NCBI RefSeq assembly: GCF_004327355.1
Contig: NZ_QJUM01000001.1
Coordinates: 186,001-250,000, forward strand
DNA: 64,000 bases
Direction: 5' to 3'
From: Phytopseudomonas dryadis
GTDB lineage: Bacteria; Pseudomonadota; Gammaproteobacteria; Pseudomonadales; Pseudomonadaceae
The notes under the pieces were generated by a model, which was not told where the DNA came from, searched no databases, and saw only the letters and a program-made list of their open reading frames with translations. The position numbers and the translations under genes are program-made. Shown one piece after another: positions 20,533 through 30,301 of this stretch (positions are counted from its first letter, which is position 1; each line of letters opens with the position of its first letter).

Positions 20533-22689
20533 ATGGCACCCGTACCCCGACACCGTTTCCGCCTCGGCCTGCTGGCCCTGGCCCTTCACCCCGGCCTGCT
20601 CTGGGCGCAGTCGAGCACCGTCCTGGACACCGTCACCGTGCTTGGCCAGCAGAGCGATGGCTACCAGGCCACCAAGGCGGCGGTAGGCGGCTTCGACGAA
20701 GCCGCCCTGGTGGACACCCCGGCATCGGTGGCGGTATTCACCGAACGCCTGCTGCAAGACCAGCAGGCCAGGCTGCTCAGCGACGTCCTGCAGAACGACG
20801 CTTCGATCGGCGAAGCCTATGCGCCGATCGGCTATTACGAGAACTTCGTGATCCGCGGTTTCTCGCTGAACGCCGCCAGCAGCTACAGGATCAACGGCCG
20901 CACCATCGCCGGCGAGCAGAACGTCGCGCTGGAGAACAAGCAGCAAGTGGAAGTGCTCAAGGGCCTGTCGGGCTTGCAGAGCGGCGTGAGCGAACCCGGC
21001 GGGCTGGTCAACTATGTCACCAAGCGCCCGCAGAACGTGCGCTCGCTGAGCGTCTCGAGCAACGAGCAGGGCGAGCGCTACATCGCCACCGACCTCGGTC
21101 GCTGGTTCGGTAGCGAGCAGCAGTTCGGCATCCGCGCCAACCTCGCCCACGAGGACATCCGCTCCTACGTCGAGCACACCGACGGCAGCCGCGACTTCGC
21201 CTCCCTGGCCCTGGACTGGGGCATCAGCCCGGCGGCCCAGCTGCAACTGGATGCGGAATACCAGAGCCGCGAGCAACGCTCGGTACCCGGTTACCAGTTG
21301 CTCGGCGGCAGCGAGGTGCCCCGTGGCATCGACCCCAAGGATCTGCTGGCCTACCAACCCTGGTCCAACCCGGTCGGTATCGACTCGCTCAACCTCAACG
21401 GACGCTTCCAGTACCAGTTCGACGACAACTGGAGCGGCAGCCTGAGCGCCTCGCGCAGCCGCGTGGTGATCGACGACTACAGCGCCTTCGCCTGGGGCTG
21501 CTACGGCGCCGCCAGTTGCGCCACCGCGAGCGTTCCCAATTACTTCAGCGCCGAGGGCGAGTACGACATCTACGACTACCGCAGCCCCGACGACACCCGC
21601 CGCAATGACGAACTGCAAGCGGCGTTCGCCGGCAGCTTCGACAGCGGCCCGTTCAGGCATGAACTGACCATCGGCAGCAGTGCCTCGCGGCGCCTGGTCG
21701 ACCGCCGCGGCTCGGTCAACGAATGGATCGGCAGCGGCACGATCGACCAACCCGTGGCCGAGCTGAGCCCGACCGACGTCCCGCTCGGGCATACCTACCA
21801 GCGCCTGGACAGCCGGCAGTACGGGCTGTTCGCCAACGACCGGATCAGCCTCGGCGAACACTGGCAGGCAGTGCTCGGCGCACGCCAGGTGCGCCTGGAC
21901 GAGGAAACCTACGACCGGGACGGCGACACCACCCGCCATACCCGGCGTTCGGAGCTTCTGCCGAGCGTGGCATTGATCTACAAGCCACGCCCCGATACCT
22001 CGCTCTACGCCAGCTACAGCAAAGGGCTGTCGCTGGGCGGCGAAGCCCCCTGGTTCACCACCAACGCCGACGAATTCCTCGCCCCCACGGTATCCAGGCA
22101 GTTCGAGCTGGGTATCAAGCGCGACTGGCAGCGCCTGAGCCTGACGGCCGCCCTGTTCCAGATTCGCAAGGCCTATCAATACTCGCAGCCCAACGACGAT
22201 GGCAGCTTCACCTACGTGCAACAGGGCCAGCAGAAGAACATCGGCCTGGAGCTGTCCGCCAGCGGCTGGCTGAGCGAACGGCTGCAGCTGTCGGCCAGTG
22301 CCGCGGCCATTCGCGCCCGGGTCGACGGCAGTGGCAGCGAGGCCTACGAAGGCCATCAGTCGCCCAACGTGCCGACCTTGCGCGCCAGCCTGTATGCGGA
22401 CTACAGCGTACCCGGCGTGAATGGCCTGGCGCTGCTCGGCGGCGCCCGCTACAGCGGCAGCAAATACGCCAACCAGGCCACCGAGGCCAAGGTCGGCGCC
22501 TATACGGTGTTCGACCTGGGCGGCCGCTACAGCACCCGCATCGACGGTTACGAGACCGTATTCCGTCTGACCGTCGACAACCTGTTCGACAAGCGCTACT
22601 GGCGCGACGTCGGCGAATCCGCGGGGGATGGCTACCTGTTCCCCGGCGCGCCACGTACCGCGCGCCTCTCCGCCAGCGTGAACTTCTGA
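20533..22689 (+). CDS. TonB-dependent outer-membrane receptor
   Basis: A 718-residue receptor with a cleavable signal peptide (MAPVPRHRFRLGLLALALHPG, predicted cut after WAQ), a TonB-box-like DTVTVLG, a plug domain (TPASVAVFTERLL, NFVIRGF, GLSGLQSGVSEPGGLVNY) and a beta-barrel ending RLSASVNF with terminal Phe. It belongs to the siderophore-receptor-like group by sequence. No Fur box is apparent in the 80 bp upstream, and the operon encodes no siderophore genes. Import of another scarce ligand, such as a phosphorylated vitamin, is more likely. AAGGAG sits six bases before ATG 20533. In-frame upstream ATGs would remove the signal peptide from the N terminus. Confidence 0.92.
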   Translation: MAPVPRHRFRLGLLALALHPGLLWAQSSTVLDTVTVLGQQSDGYQATKAAVGGFDEAALVDTPASVAVFTERLLQDQQARLLSDVLQNDASIGEAYAPIGYYENFVIRGFSLNAASSYRINGRTIAGEQNVALENKQQVEVLKGLSGLQSGVSEPGGLVNYVTKRPQNVRSLSVSSNEQGERYIATDLGRWFGSEQQFGIRANLAHEDIRSYVEHTDGSRDFASLALDWGISPAAQLQLDAEYQSREQRSVPGYQLLGGSEVPRGIDPKDLLAYQPWSNPVGIDSLNLNGRFQYQFDDNWSGSLSASRSRVVIDDYSAFAWGCYGAASCATASVPNYFSAEGEYDIYDYRSPDDTRRNDELQAAFAGSFDSGPFRHELTIGSSASRRLVDRRGSVNEWIGSGTIDQPVAELSPTDVPLGHTYQRLDSRQYGLFANDRISLGEHWQAVLGARQVRLDEETYDRDGDTTRHTRRSELLPSVALIYKPRPDTSLYASYSKGLSLGGEAPWFTTNADEFLAPTVSRQFELGIKRDWQRLSLTAALFQIRKAYQYSQPNDDGSFTYVQQGQQKNIGLELSASGWLSERLQLSASAAAIRARVDGSGSEAYEGHQSPNVPTLRASLYADYSVPGVNGLALLGGARYSGSKYANQATEAKVGAYTVFDLGGRYSTRIDGYETVFRLTVDNLFDKRYWRDVGESAGDGYLFPGAPRTARLSASVNF

Positions 22690-22698
22690 GGCATGCCC

Positions 22699-23511
22699 AT
22701 GCGCCCATGCGGTTTTCTTGCCAGCCTGCTGCTGGCCGCCCTCACCGGCTGCCAGCAGCACCCGCCGGCCAACGACCAGCTCGACGCGGTGTTGTGGACG
22801 CAGACCTCCATCGAGCACGAACTGATCTATCGCCAGGTATTCGCCGCCGCCACCCGCCAACTGCAGACCGCCCTGGGCGATCCCGCCTGGGACGCACTGG
22901 CCCAGGCGCCACGCGAGCTGCACGGGCTGCCGCCGGCGCTGATCGTCGATATCGACGAAACGCTGCTGGATAACACGTCGCTGAACGCCCACGCCATCGT
23001 CGCCGACCAGCCTTATGACTACGGGCTGTGGAATCAGTGGGTCGAAGACGCCCGCGCCCCGGCGCTGCCCGGGGCGCTCGAGTTCATCCAGGCCGCCGTC
23101 CGCCTGGGGATCAAGCCTTACTACCTGACCAACCGTAGCCATGGCCAGGAACAGGCGACCCTGGCCAATCTGCAACGAGCCGGATTTCCCATCGCCGGCA
23201 GCGAACAGATTCTCACCGCCGGGACGCCGACGGGAGGCTGCCAGGCCAGCGGCTCGGACAAGACCTGCCGGCGCCAGTGGGTCGGGTCGCGAGCTCGCGT
23301 GCTGATGCTGGTGGGCGACTTCATCGAGGCGCCGAACAGCCTGGCAGCCGGGCGCGACGCCGCCGCGCCTTACCTGGCCTGGCTGGGGCAGCGCTGGTTC
23401 CTGCTGCCCAATCCGACCCATGGCGGCTGGTACAGCGCGCCCTACCAGGATCGTGAAGCCTTGCCCCTGCCCCGCAAACGCGCGCTCAAGCAACAGGCGC
23501 TGCGGCGCTAG
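22699..23511 (+). CDS. Lipoprotein e(P4)-type acid phosphatase (HAD superfamily)
   Basis: A 270-residue secreted lipoprotein with lipobox LLAALTGC and a HAD phosphatase domain. The nucleophile motif is LIVDIDETLLDNTSL, the Thr/Asn motif YLTNRSHGQ, and the family ending LPNPTHGGWYSAPY is intact. The Haemophilus e(P4) homologue dephosphorylates NMN so that nicotinamide riboside can be imported by PnuC. The same pairing with a PnuC protein occurs here. A GAGG sequence overlapping the receptor stop codon suits ATG 22699; an ATG six bases earlier would be too close. Broad phosphomonoester substrates, including thiamine phosphates, are also possible. Confidence 0.9.
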   Translation: MRPCGFLASLLLAALTGCQQHPPANDQLDAVLWTQTSIEHELIYRQVFAAATRQLQTALGDPAWDALAQAPRELHGLPPALIVDIDETLLDNTSLNAHAIVADQPYDYGLWNQWVEDARAPALPGALEFIQAAVRLGIKPYYLTNRSHGQEQATLANLQRAGFPIAGSEQILTAGTPTGGCQASGSDKTCRRQWVGSRARVLMLVGDFIEAPNSLAAGRDAAAPYLAWLGQRWFLLPNPTHGGWYSAPYQDREALPLPRKRALKQQALRR

Positions 23512-23561
23512 CGGCGGCTAACCGTACCTGCCGGCTACGCCGGTCAATCGAGGAAACACCG

Positions 23562-24170
23562 ATGTCTACGCTGGAAGTCGTGGCGGTCATCTTCAATATC
23601 GTCGGCGTCTGGCTCACCGCGCAGCGCATACGCTGGTGCTGGCCGGTCAACGTTGTCGCGGTGCTGCTCTACGCATGGATTTTCCATGGGGTGAAGCTCT
23701 ACTCCGACATGCTCCTGCAACTGGTTTTCGCCGTGCTGCAGGGTTACGGCTGGTGGCGCTGGAGCAGCGGGCACAGTGTCTCCGGCAAGGTGCGGATCGA
23801 ACGCCTGCCGGCACGCGAAGGCCTGCTGGGACTGGCCGTCGGCCTGGCAGGCGCGGGCCTGCTGGGGGCATTGATGCAGCACTTCACCGATGCCGCGCTG
23901 CCTTGGCTGGACTCGGCCCTGAGCGCCTTCAGCCTGGTCGCCAGCCTCTGGGCGGCGCGCAAGTATGCCGCCAGCTGGTATTTGTGGATCGTGCTGGATA
24001 GCGTCTATGTCGGTCTGTTTCTGTACAAGGATCTGTACCTCACCGCGGCCCTGTATGCCGGCTTCATCGTGCTGGCGGTTTATGGCCTGCGCACCTGGCA
24101 GAAGGATCTGCAGGCCCAGGAGCGGAGCCGGACAGCCCTCCCGGACGCCGCTACACAGGCGGCACGATGA
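23562..24170 (+). CDS. PnuC-family vitamin transporter (PnuC/PnuT)
   Basis: A 202-residue inner-membrane facilitator with about seven hydrophobic segments. PnuC landmarks include YSDMLLQLVFAVLQGYGWWRW and LFLYKDLYLTAALYAGFIVLAVYGL. The family takes up nicotinamide riboside (PnuC), thiamine (PnuT) or riboflavin (PnuX) by diffusion and relies on an intracellular kinase to trap the substrate; a kinase is encoded in this operon. The WIVLD segment differs from the WxxND of E. coli PnuC, a hint of another substrate that I cannot resolve by eye. GAGGAAA precedes ATG 23562. Confidence 0.88.
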   Translation: MSTLEVVAVIFNIVGVWLTAQRIRWCWPVNVVAVLLYAWIFHGVKLYSDMLLQLVFAVLQGYGWWRWSSGHSVSGKVRIERLPAREGLLGLAVGLAGAGLLGALMQHFTDAALPWLDSALSAFSLVASLWAARKYAASWYLWIVLDSVYVGLFLYKDLYLTAALYAGFIVLAVYGLRTWQKDLQAQERSRTALPDAATQAAR

Positions 24171-24184
24171 GAGGAGATACCAGC

Positions 24185-24949
24185 ATGGATGACGCTCAGG
24201 CACCTCCAGGGCAACGCCGGATGACCCTGCGCGCCAGCCAACCGCATTACCTGCGTATCCGCGATCAACTGGTCATCGACATCAGCCAGGGCGCCCTGGC
24301 CAGCGCGAGCAAGCTGCCACCCGAGCGCGACCTGGCCGAGCGCTTCGGCTGCACGCGGGTGACCCTGCGCCAGGCCTTGCAGTTGCTCGAGACCGATGGC
24401 CTGATCTATCGGGAAAACCGCCGCGGCTGGTACCTCAGCCCGCCGCGCGTGCGCTACGACCCTACGCGCACCAGCGGCTTCATGGAGTATGTCGTGGCCC
24501 AGGGGAGAATACCGGTCACCGAATGCCTGCACGCCGAGCTGCGCCCCGCTGGCGCCTGGCTGGCCAAGCGCATGGGGCTCGATCACCCCGAACAGGCGGT
24601 GTTCTATCTGCAACGCCGACGCTGGGTGGATCGACGACCGGTGCTGCTGGAATACAACGCCCTGCTCGCCAGCTGGTGCCCCGGGCTGCTCTCGCACGAC
24701 CTCAACGGCTCATTGACCGCCCTGCTGCGCGAGCGCTTCGCACGGGTACATTCGCGCAGCGAGATGAGCATGCGCCCCGGAACGGTCAATGACGTGCAGG
24801 CCGAACTGCTGCAGGTATCCCCCGGCTCGAGCAGTTTCTACCTGGAACGGCTGAACTTCGGCGAGCACGATCAACCGGTGGAATTCGACCAGGAACTGTG
24901 GCGCTCCGACTCGCTGACCGTCGTGCTCGATACCCGCTACCCGGGCTGA
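24185..24949 (+). CDS. GntR-family regulator with UTRA domain
   Basis: A 254-residue HutC/UTRA-type GntR regulator. The N-terminal winged helix is recognisable in LPPERDLAERFGCTRVTLRQAL followed by the wing ENRRGWYL. The C-terminal UTRA domain binds a small effector and releases DNA. ATG 24185 has an excellent GAGGAG eight bases upstream. An in-frame ATG at 24167 overlaps the transporter stop codon but has no ribosome binding site. As last gene of the operon, it probably represses its own operon through the palindrome at 17416-17427. Confidence 0.92.
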   Translation: MDDAQAPPGQRRMTLRASQPHYLRIRDQLVIDISQGALASASKLPPERDLAERFGCTRVTLRQALQLLETDGLIYRENRRGWYLSPPRVRYDPTRTSGFMEYVVAQGRIPVTECLHAELRPAGAWLAKRMGLDHPEQAVFYLQRRRWVDRRPVLLEYNALLASWCPGLLSHDLNGSLTALLRERFARVHSRSEMSMRPGTVNDVQAELLQVSPGSSSFYLERLNFGEHDQPVEFDQELWRSDSLTVVLDTRYPG

Positions 24950-24957
24950 CGGCATCT

Positions 24958-25173
24958 TCAGTCCTTGCTGCCGAGCTGTTCGGCAAGCTCGTCAATCCGC
25001 CCGGGAATCCGTGGCAACCTGGAAAGCACGAAAGCTCGCTGGTTACCCACGAAGGTTTCGACGATGTAAAGCCTGTCACCCACATCCACCCCCAACTCCT
25101 GCAAGGCTTCGTCGGGTAGCCGTATGGCGCCGTCGCCGTCCCAGTCCTCGATCGTTACCGCCATCGTCTCCAT
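24958..25173 (-). CDS. AbrB/SpoVT-type DNA-binding protein
   Basis: A 71-residue protein with a swapped-hairpin AbrB fold: IRLPDEALQELGVDVGDRLYIVE. This domain occurs in transition-state regulators and in MazE-type antitoxins. No toxin gene is adjacent; the neighbouring reading frames belong to the GntR regulator and katE. It is therefore an orphan antitoxin-like or regulatory protein. AGGA lies seven bases before the ATG at 25173. It ends 8 bp from the convergent GntR gene. Confidence 0.8.
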   Translation of the reverse strand: METMAVTIEDWDGDGAIRLPDEALQELGVDVGDRLYIVETFVGNQRAFVLSRLPRIPGRIDELAEQLGSKD

Positions 25174-25262
25174 GGTCTTTTCCTGTGTCAGTGAGAATGA
25201 CTCGCTGCGAGCTGCAGGGCGGCTGGCACAAAGCCTTCAGCCGTTGGGGATTTATCCTGAAC

Positions 25263-25269
25263 CTATATC
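25263..25269 (+). promoter_or_regulatory. Possible sigmaS-type -10 element upstream of katE
   Basis: CTATATC resembles the CTATACT -10 element of stationary-phase promoters. It lies about 145 bp before the katE start. No clear -35 was found. katE-type catalases are usually RpoS-controlled, which is the only other support. Confidence 0.25.
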
Positions 25270-25412
25270 GCGCCAGACAGTTCGATACCCATAGGCCTAC
25301 CAAGGCCATGGGTACCGAGCCAGAGCAAGTACTACAAAAGCGCTCGATGCCTTCGACTGCAGACGAAACTGCGCCCAACCGATGCGCAGCAGCACCGATG
25401 AGGATAAAGCAA

Positions 25413-27791
25413 ATGGCTTCGCGTAAACCGTCATCCCCGAAATCCCCGGCCGCCGACAGTGCCTATCTGAAAAGCGACAGTGCTGCCAACGCGGCACCGC
25501 CTGCCGGTACCGGCAAGGCCGTCATCGAGCAGAAGCGTGCCGTCGGCGAAACCGTCGATGCCATGCCGCACAACCCCAACAAGGCCGGCGAATACGGCGC
25601 GGCCTCCGGCAAACCGCAACGCGGGGCCACGGTCGGCTGCCCGTTCAGCGTCGGCGCCAGCAGCGTCAGCGAAGCCAACAGCAATGACAAGACCGGGCAA
25701 GCGCCGGAACCCGGCGTCAACGCCGCCAGCGGCGAACTGCCCAGGGTACGCGCCGACAGCACCGGCCAGGGGCTGACCACCAACCTCGGCGTGCCGATCG
25801 CCGACAACCAGAGCTCGCTCAAGGTCGGCCTGCGTGGCCCGGCGCTGCTCAAGGACTTCATCCTCCGTGAGAAGATCACCCACTTCGACCACGAGCGCAT
25901 TCCCGAGCGCATCGTGCATGCCCGCGGCTCGGCCGCCCACGGCTACTTCGAGAGCTACGAGTCGCTACAGGATCTGACCTGCGCCTCGCTGTTCGCCGAA
26001 GCGGGCAAACGCACGCCGGTGTTCGTGCGTTTTTCCACCGTGGCCGGTGAGCGCGGCTCCAAGGATACCGCGCGCGACGCCCGCGGCTTCGCCGTGAAGT
26101 TCTACACCGATCAGGGCAACTGGGATCTGGTGGGCAACAACATCCCGGTGTTCTTCATCCAGGATGCGATGAAGTTTCCCGACCTGATCCATGCGGTCAA
26201 ACCCGAACCCCATCACGGCATGCCGCAAGCGGCCTCGGCCCATGACACCTTCTGGGACTTCATCTCGCTGATGCCCGAGTCGGCGCACATGATCATGTGG
26301 GTCATGTCGGATCGCGGCATACCGCGTAGCTACCGGATGATGCAGGGCTTCGGCGTGCACAGCTTCCGCTTCGTCAATGCCGAGGGCAAAGCGCACTTCG
26401 TCAAGCTGCACTGGAATCCCAAGCTCGGTACCCATTCCCATGTCTGGGACGAAGCGGTGAAGATCTCCGGCGCCGACCCGGACTATCACCGCCGCGACCT
26501 GTGGGAAGCCATCGAGGCTGGCGAATACCCGGAATGGGAACTGGGCGTGCAGGTCGTTTCGGAAGAGGATGCCGAGTCGTTCAGCTTCGACATCCTCGAC
26601 CCGACCAAGCTGATTCCCGAGGAACTGGTGCCGGTGCGGCCGATCGGGCGCATGGTGCTGGATCGCAACCCGGACAATTTCTTCGCCGAAACCGAACAGG
26701 TCGCCTTCTGCGCCGCCCATGTGGTGCCCGGTATCGACTTCAGCAACGACCCGCTGCTGGCCGGGCGCATCCACTCCTATGTGGACACCCAGATCACCCG
26801 CCTGGGCGGCGCCAACTTCCAGGAACTGCCGATCAACGCGCCGGTGGTGCCGGTGCACAACAACCAGCGCGACGGCATTCACCGGCAGACCATCCACCGT
26901 GGACGCGTGGCCTACGAGCCCAACTCCCTGGCCGGCGGTTGCCCCTTCCAGAGCGGTGAGACGGGCTTCGTGCCCTTCCCCGAGCCAGTCCAGGGTGACG
27001 AAGTGCGCGGCAAACCGGAGAAATTCGCCGAGCACTACAACCAGGCCAGCCTGTTCTTCAACAGCCAGGCGCCCCACGAGCAGCAGCACATCATCGATGC
27101 CCTGCGTTTCGAGTTGAGCAAGGTGACGGTACCCGGGATCCGCAACCGTACCCTGGCGATGCTGCGCAACATTTCCGAGGTACTGGCCCAAGGCGTCGCC
27201 GAGGGCTTGGGCGCGGAACTGCCCGCGCCGTTGCCGAAGGCCACGGCCAGCGAGAGCAAGCCCGAAGTGGAGACATCGCCCGCCCTGTCACTGCTGGCAA
27301 GACCCGGCGATGGCGGCATCCGCACGCGCCAGGTCGCCATCCTGCTCGCTGCGGGTGTGGATCGGGCCTCCCTCGAGTCGGTCTCCGAGGCCCTGCAGGC
27401 CGAAGGCGCCGTGGTGCGTCTGGTCGGCCCGCGGGTCGGGCCATTCGCCAGTCGCGACGGCAGCCCCATCGAAGCCGACGCCTCGCTGGAAAACCAGCCC
27501 GCGCCCCTCTTCGACGCGCTGGTGGTACCCGACGGCAAGGACGCCAGCGCGGCGCTGCAGGCCGACGGTCGCGCCCTGGAGTTCGTGCGTGACAGCTTCC
27601 GCCACGGCAAGACCATCCTCGCGGTAGGCGCCGGCACCCAGCTACTGGAAAAGGCGGACGTGCCCCTGCAGGACAACCCGCCCGGCGTCTTCAGCGGCGG
27701 CAAAGCCGACAAGGCGCTCATCAAGCAACTGATCGCCGGCATCGCCCAGCACCGCCATCCCGAGCGGGAGACCAACCCACCCCAGGTCTGA
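25413..27791 (+). CDS. katE: Large-subunit catalase (HPII/KatE type)
   Basis: A 792-residue clade-2 monofunctional haem catalase that converts hydrogen peroxide to water and oxygen. The distal His169 lies in RIVHARG, the family signature in [20 protein letters not shown], the distal Asn region in VGNNIPVFF, and the haem-ligand Tyr456 in RIHSYVDTQ. Both numbered residues are offset by exactly 41 from E. coli HPII (128 and 415), so the extra length is N-terminal: a low-complexity, Ser/Ala/Pro/Lys-rich tail. The C terminus holds the flavodoxin/DJ-1-like domain of large catalases. AGGA eight bases before ATG 25413 sets the start. A terminator follows. Confidence 0.97.
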   Translation: MASRKPSSPKSPAADSAYLKSDSAANAAPPAGTGKAVIEQKRAVGETVDAMPHNPNKAGEYGAASGKPQRGATVGCPFSVGASSVSEANSNDKTGQAPEPGVNAASGELPRVRADSTGQGLTTNLGVPIADNQSSLKVGLRGPALLKDFILREKITHFDHERIPERIVHARGSAAHGYFESYESLQDLTCASLFAEAGKRTPVFVRFSTVAGERGSKDTARDARGFAVKFYTDQGNWDLVGNNIPVFFIQDAMKFPDLIHAVKPEPHHGMPQAASAHDTFWDFISLMPESAHMIMWVMSDRGIPRSYRMMQGFGVHSFRFVNAEGKAHFVKLHWNPKLGTHSHVWDEAVKISGADPDYHRRDLWEAIEAGEYPEWELGVQVVSEEDAESFSFDILDPTKLIPEELVPVRPIGRMVLDRNPDNFFAETEQVAFCAAHVVPGIDFSNDPLLAGRIHSYVDTQITRLGGANFQELPINAPVVPVHNNQRDGIHRQTIHRGRVAYEPNSLAGGCPFQSGETGFVPFPEPVQGDEVRGKPEKFAEHYNQASLFFNSQAPHEQQHIIDALRFELSKVTVPGIRNRTLAMLRNISEVLAQGVAEGLGAELPAPLPKATASESKPEVETSPALSLLARPGDGGIRTRQVAILLAAGVDRASLESVSEALQAEGAVVRLVGPRVGPFASRDGSPIEADASLENQPAPLFDALVVPDGKDASAALQADGRALEFVRDSFRHGKTILAVGAGTQLLEKADVPLQDNPPGVFSGGKADKALIKQLIAGIAQHRHPERETNPPQV

Positions 27792-27806
27792 CCCCGGCGA
27801 TACTCG

Positions 27807-27831
27807 AGCCCGGCACCTGCCGGGCTTTTTT
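27807..27831 (+). terminator. Intrinsic terminator of katE
   Basis: Perfect 8-bp stem AGCCCGGC / GCCGGGCT with loop ACCT and a run of six T, 15 bp after the katE stop codon. Confidence 0.93.
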
Positions 27832-27832
27832 C

Positions 27833-28165
27833 TGCGGGCCGCGCCCCTGTCACGGGCCATACGGCTCTCGCTCTCGTCGCGCCAACAGCAGCGTGCCCCT
27901 GGCTGTCTGGTAGTGCCCAGTGCCTGCCACACCGGCCACCGTATAACTGCAGGCACAGCTATGCCACAATATGCCTCATGTCGGGAATGAACCCTGCCTT
28001 CATCGCTGAGCCTGCACGGCACAGCGTATAAACATAATGTCGCTGGCACCCTATGCCCGCCGGGTCGAACCGCGCTTCGACTGGAACACGGTGGCAGACT
28101 CCACCTTGGCCCGTCATGGCCCCGCTGCCCCAGACCACTTCTAACCTACTGATCGGTAAGTACCT
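27833..28165. other. Intergenic region between katE and ybiT, no gene seen
   Basis: I found no coding region or named RNA in these 333 bp. An AT-rich stretch near 28029-28039 (GTATAAACATAAT) is the most promoter-like sequence and may drive ybiT, but no convincing -35 box pairs with it. Confidence 0.4.
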
Positions 28166-29755
<1,590 letters not shown>

Positions 29756-29772
29756 GCGCCTGAGCGCAACAG

Positions 29773-29809
29773 AAAAAGCCCCGTCGTCCCAAGGATGACG
29801 GGGCTTTTT
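29773..29809 (+). terminator. Intrinsic terminator of ybiT
   Basis: AAAAAGCCCCGTC (29773-29785) pairs perfectly with GACGGGGCTTTTT (29797-29809), and the 11-base loop can pair further. The symmetric A/T tracts make it potentially bidirectional. Confidence 0.93.
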
Positions 29810-29878
29810 GAGTTATGCGGTTGAAACCTGCTCATGACCTTGCGAGCCGGGGCCGACGCGCAGCTGCTCGTCAGCGGC

Positions 29879-30301
29879 GTAGCCTGGGTTGAGCAGCGCG
29901 ATACCCAGGGCGTTCTCCCGGGTGTCGCTACGCTCGACCCGGGCTACGAGGCCAAGCAGATACAGAAACGCCGCTCGAATCGAGCGGCGTTTTCATTACA
30001 GCCGTTGCATCACGCAGCGACGTAGCCTGGGTTGAGCATCGCGATACCCAGGGCATTTTCCCGGGTGTCGCTGCGCTCGACCCGGGCTACGAGGCCAAGC
30101 AGATACAGAAACGCCGCTCGGGTCGAGCGGCGTTTTCATTACAGCCGTTGCATCACGCAGCGACGTAGACTGGGTTGAGCAGCGCGATACCCAGGGCATG
30201 CTCCCGGGTGTCGCTACGCTCGACCCGGGCTACGAGGCCAAGCAGATACAGAAACGCCGCTCGGGTCGAGCGGCGTTTTCATTACAGCGGTGGCATCACG
30301 C
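29879..30301. repeat. Three tandem copies of a 143-bp unit abutting the htpG stop
   Basis: GTAG(C/A)CTGGG begins units at 29879, 30022 and 30165, a period of exactly 143 bp twice; the third unit ends inside the last codons of htpG. Each unit has two palindromes (CCTGGGT/ACCCAGG and CCCGGGT/ACCCGGG; 29883-29909 and 29917-29943 in unit 1) and then a 12-bp perfect stem (AAACGCCGCTCG/CGAGCGGCGTTT). Its tail copies the htpG 3' end, including the stop codon region. The units differ at only a few positions, which suggests recent duplication. No open reading frame explains the array. Confidence 0.92.
30252..30279 (-). terminator. htpG-proximal terminator (third of three tandem copies)
   Basis: Perfect stem AAACGCCGCTCG / CGAGCGGCGTTT with a three-base loop, 17 bp beyond the htpG stop codon. 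Identical or near-identical copies follow at 30109-30136 and 29966-29993. On the htpG strand the T-run is short (GTTTCTGT). Confidence 0.7.

Noticed and set aside
24167..24184. GntR start codon overlapping the PnuC stop
   Set aside because: No ribosome binding site there; ATG 24185 has GAGGAG at eight bases.
29879..30301. CRISPR array
   Set aside because: Repeats are 143 bp long, contiguous and almost identical, without unique spacers or cas genes.
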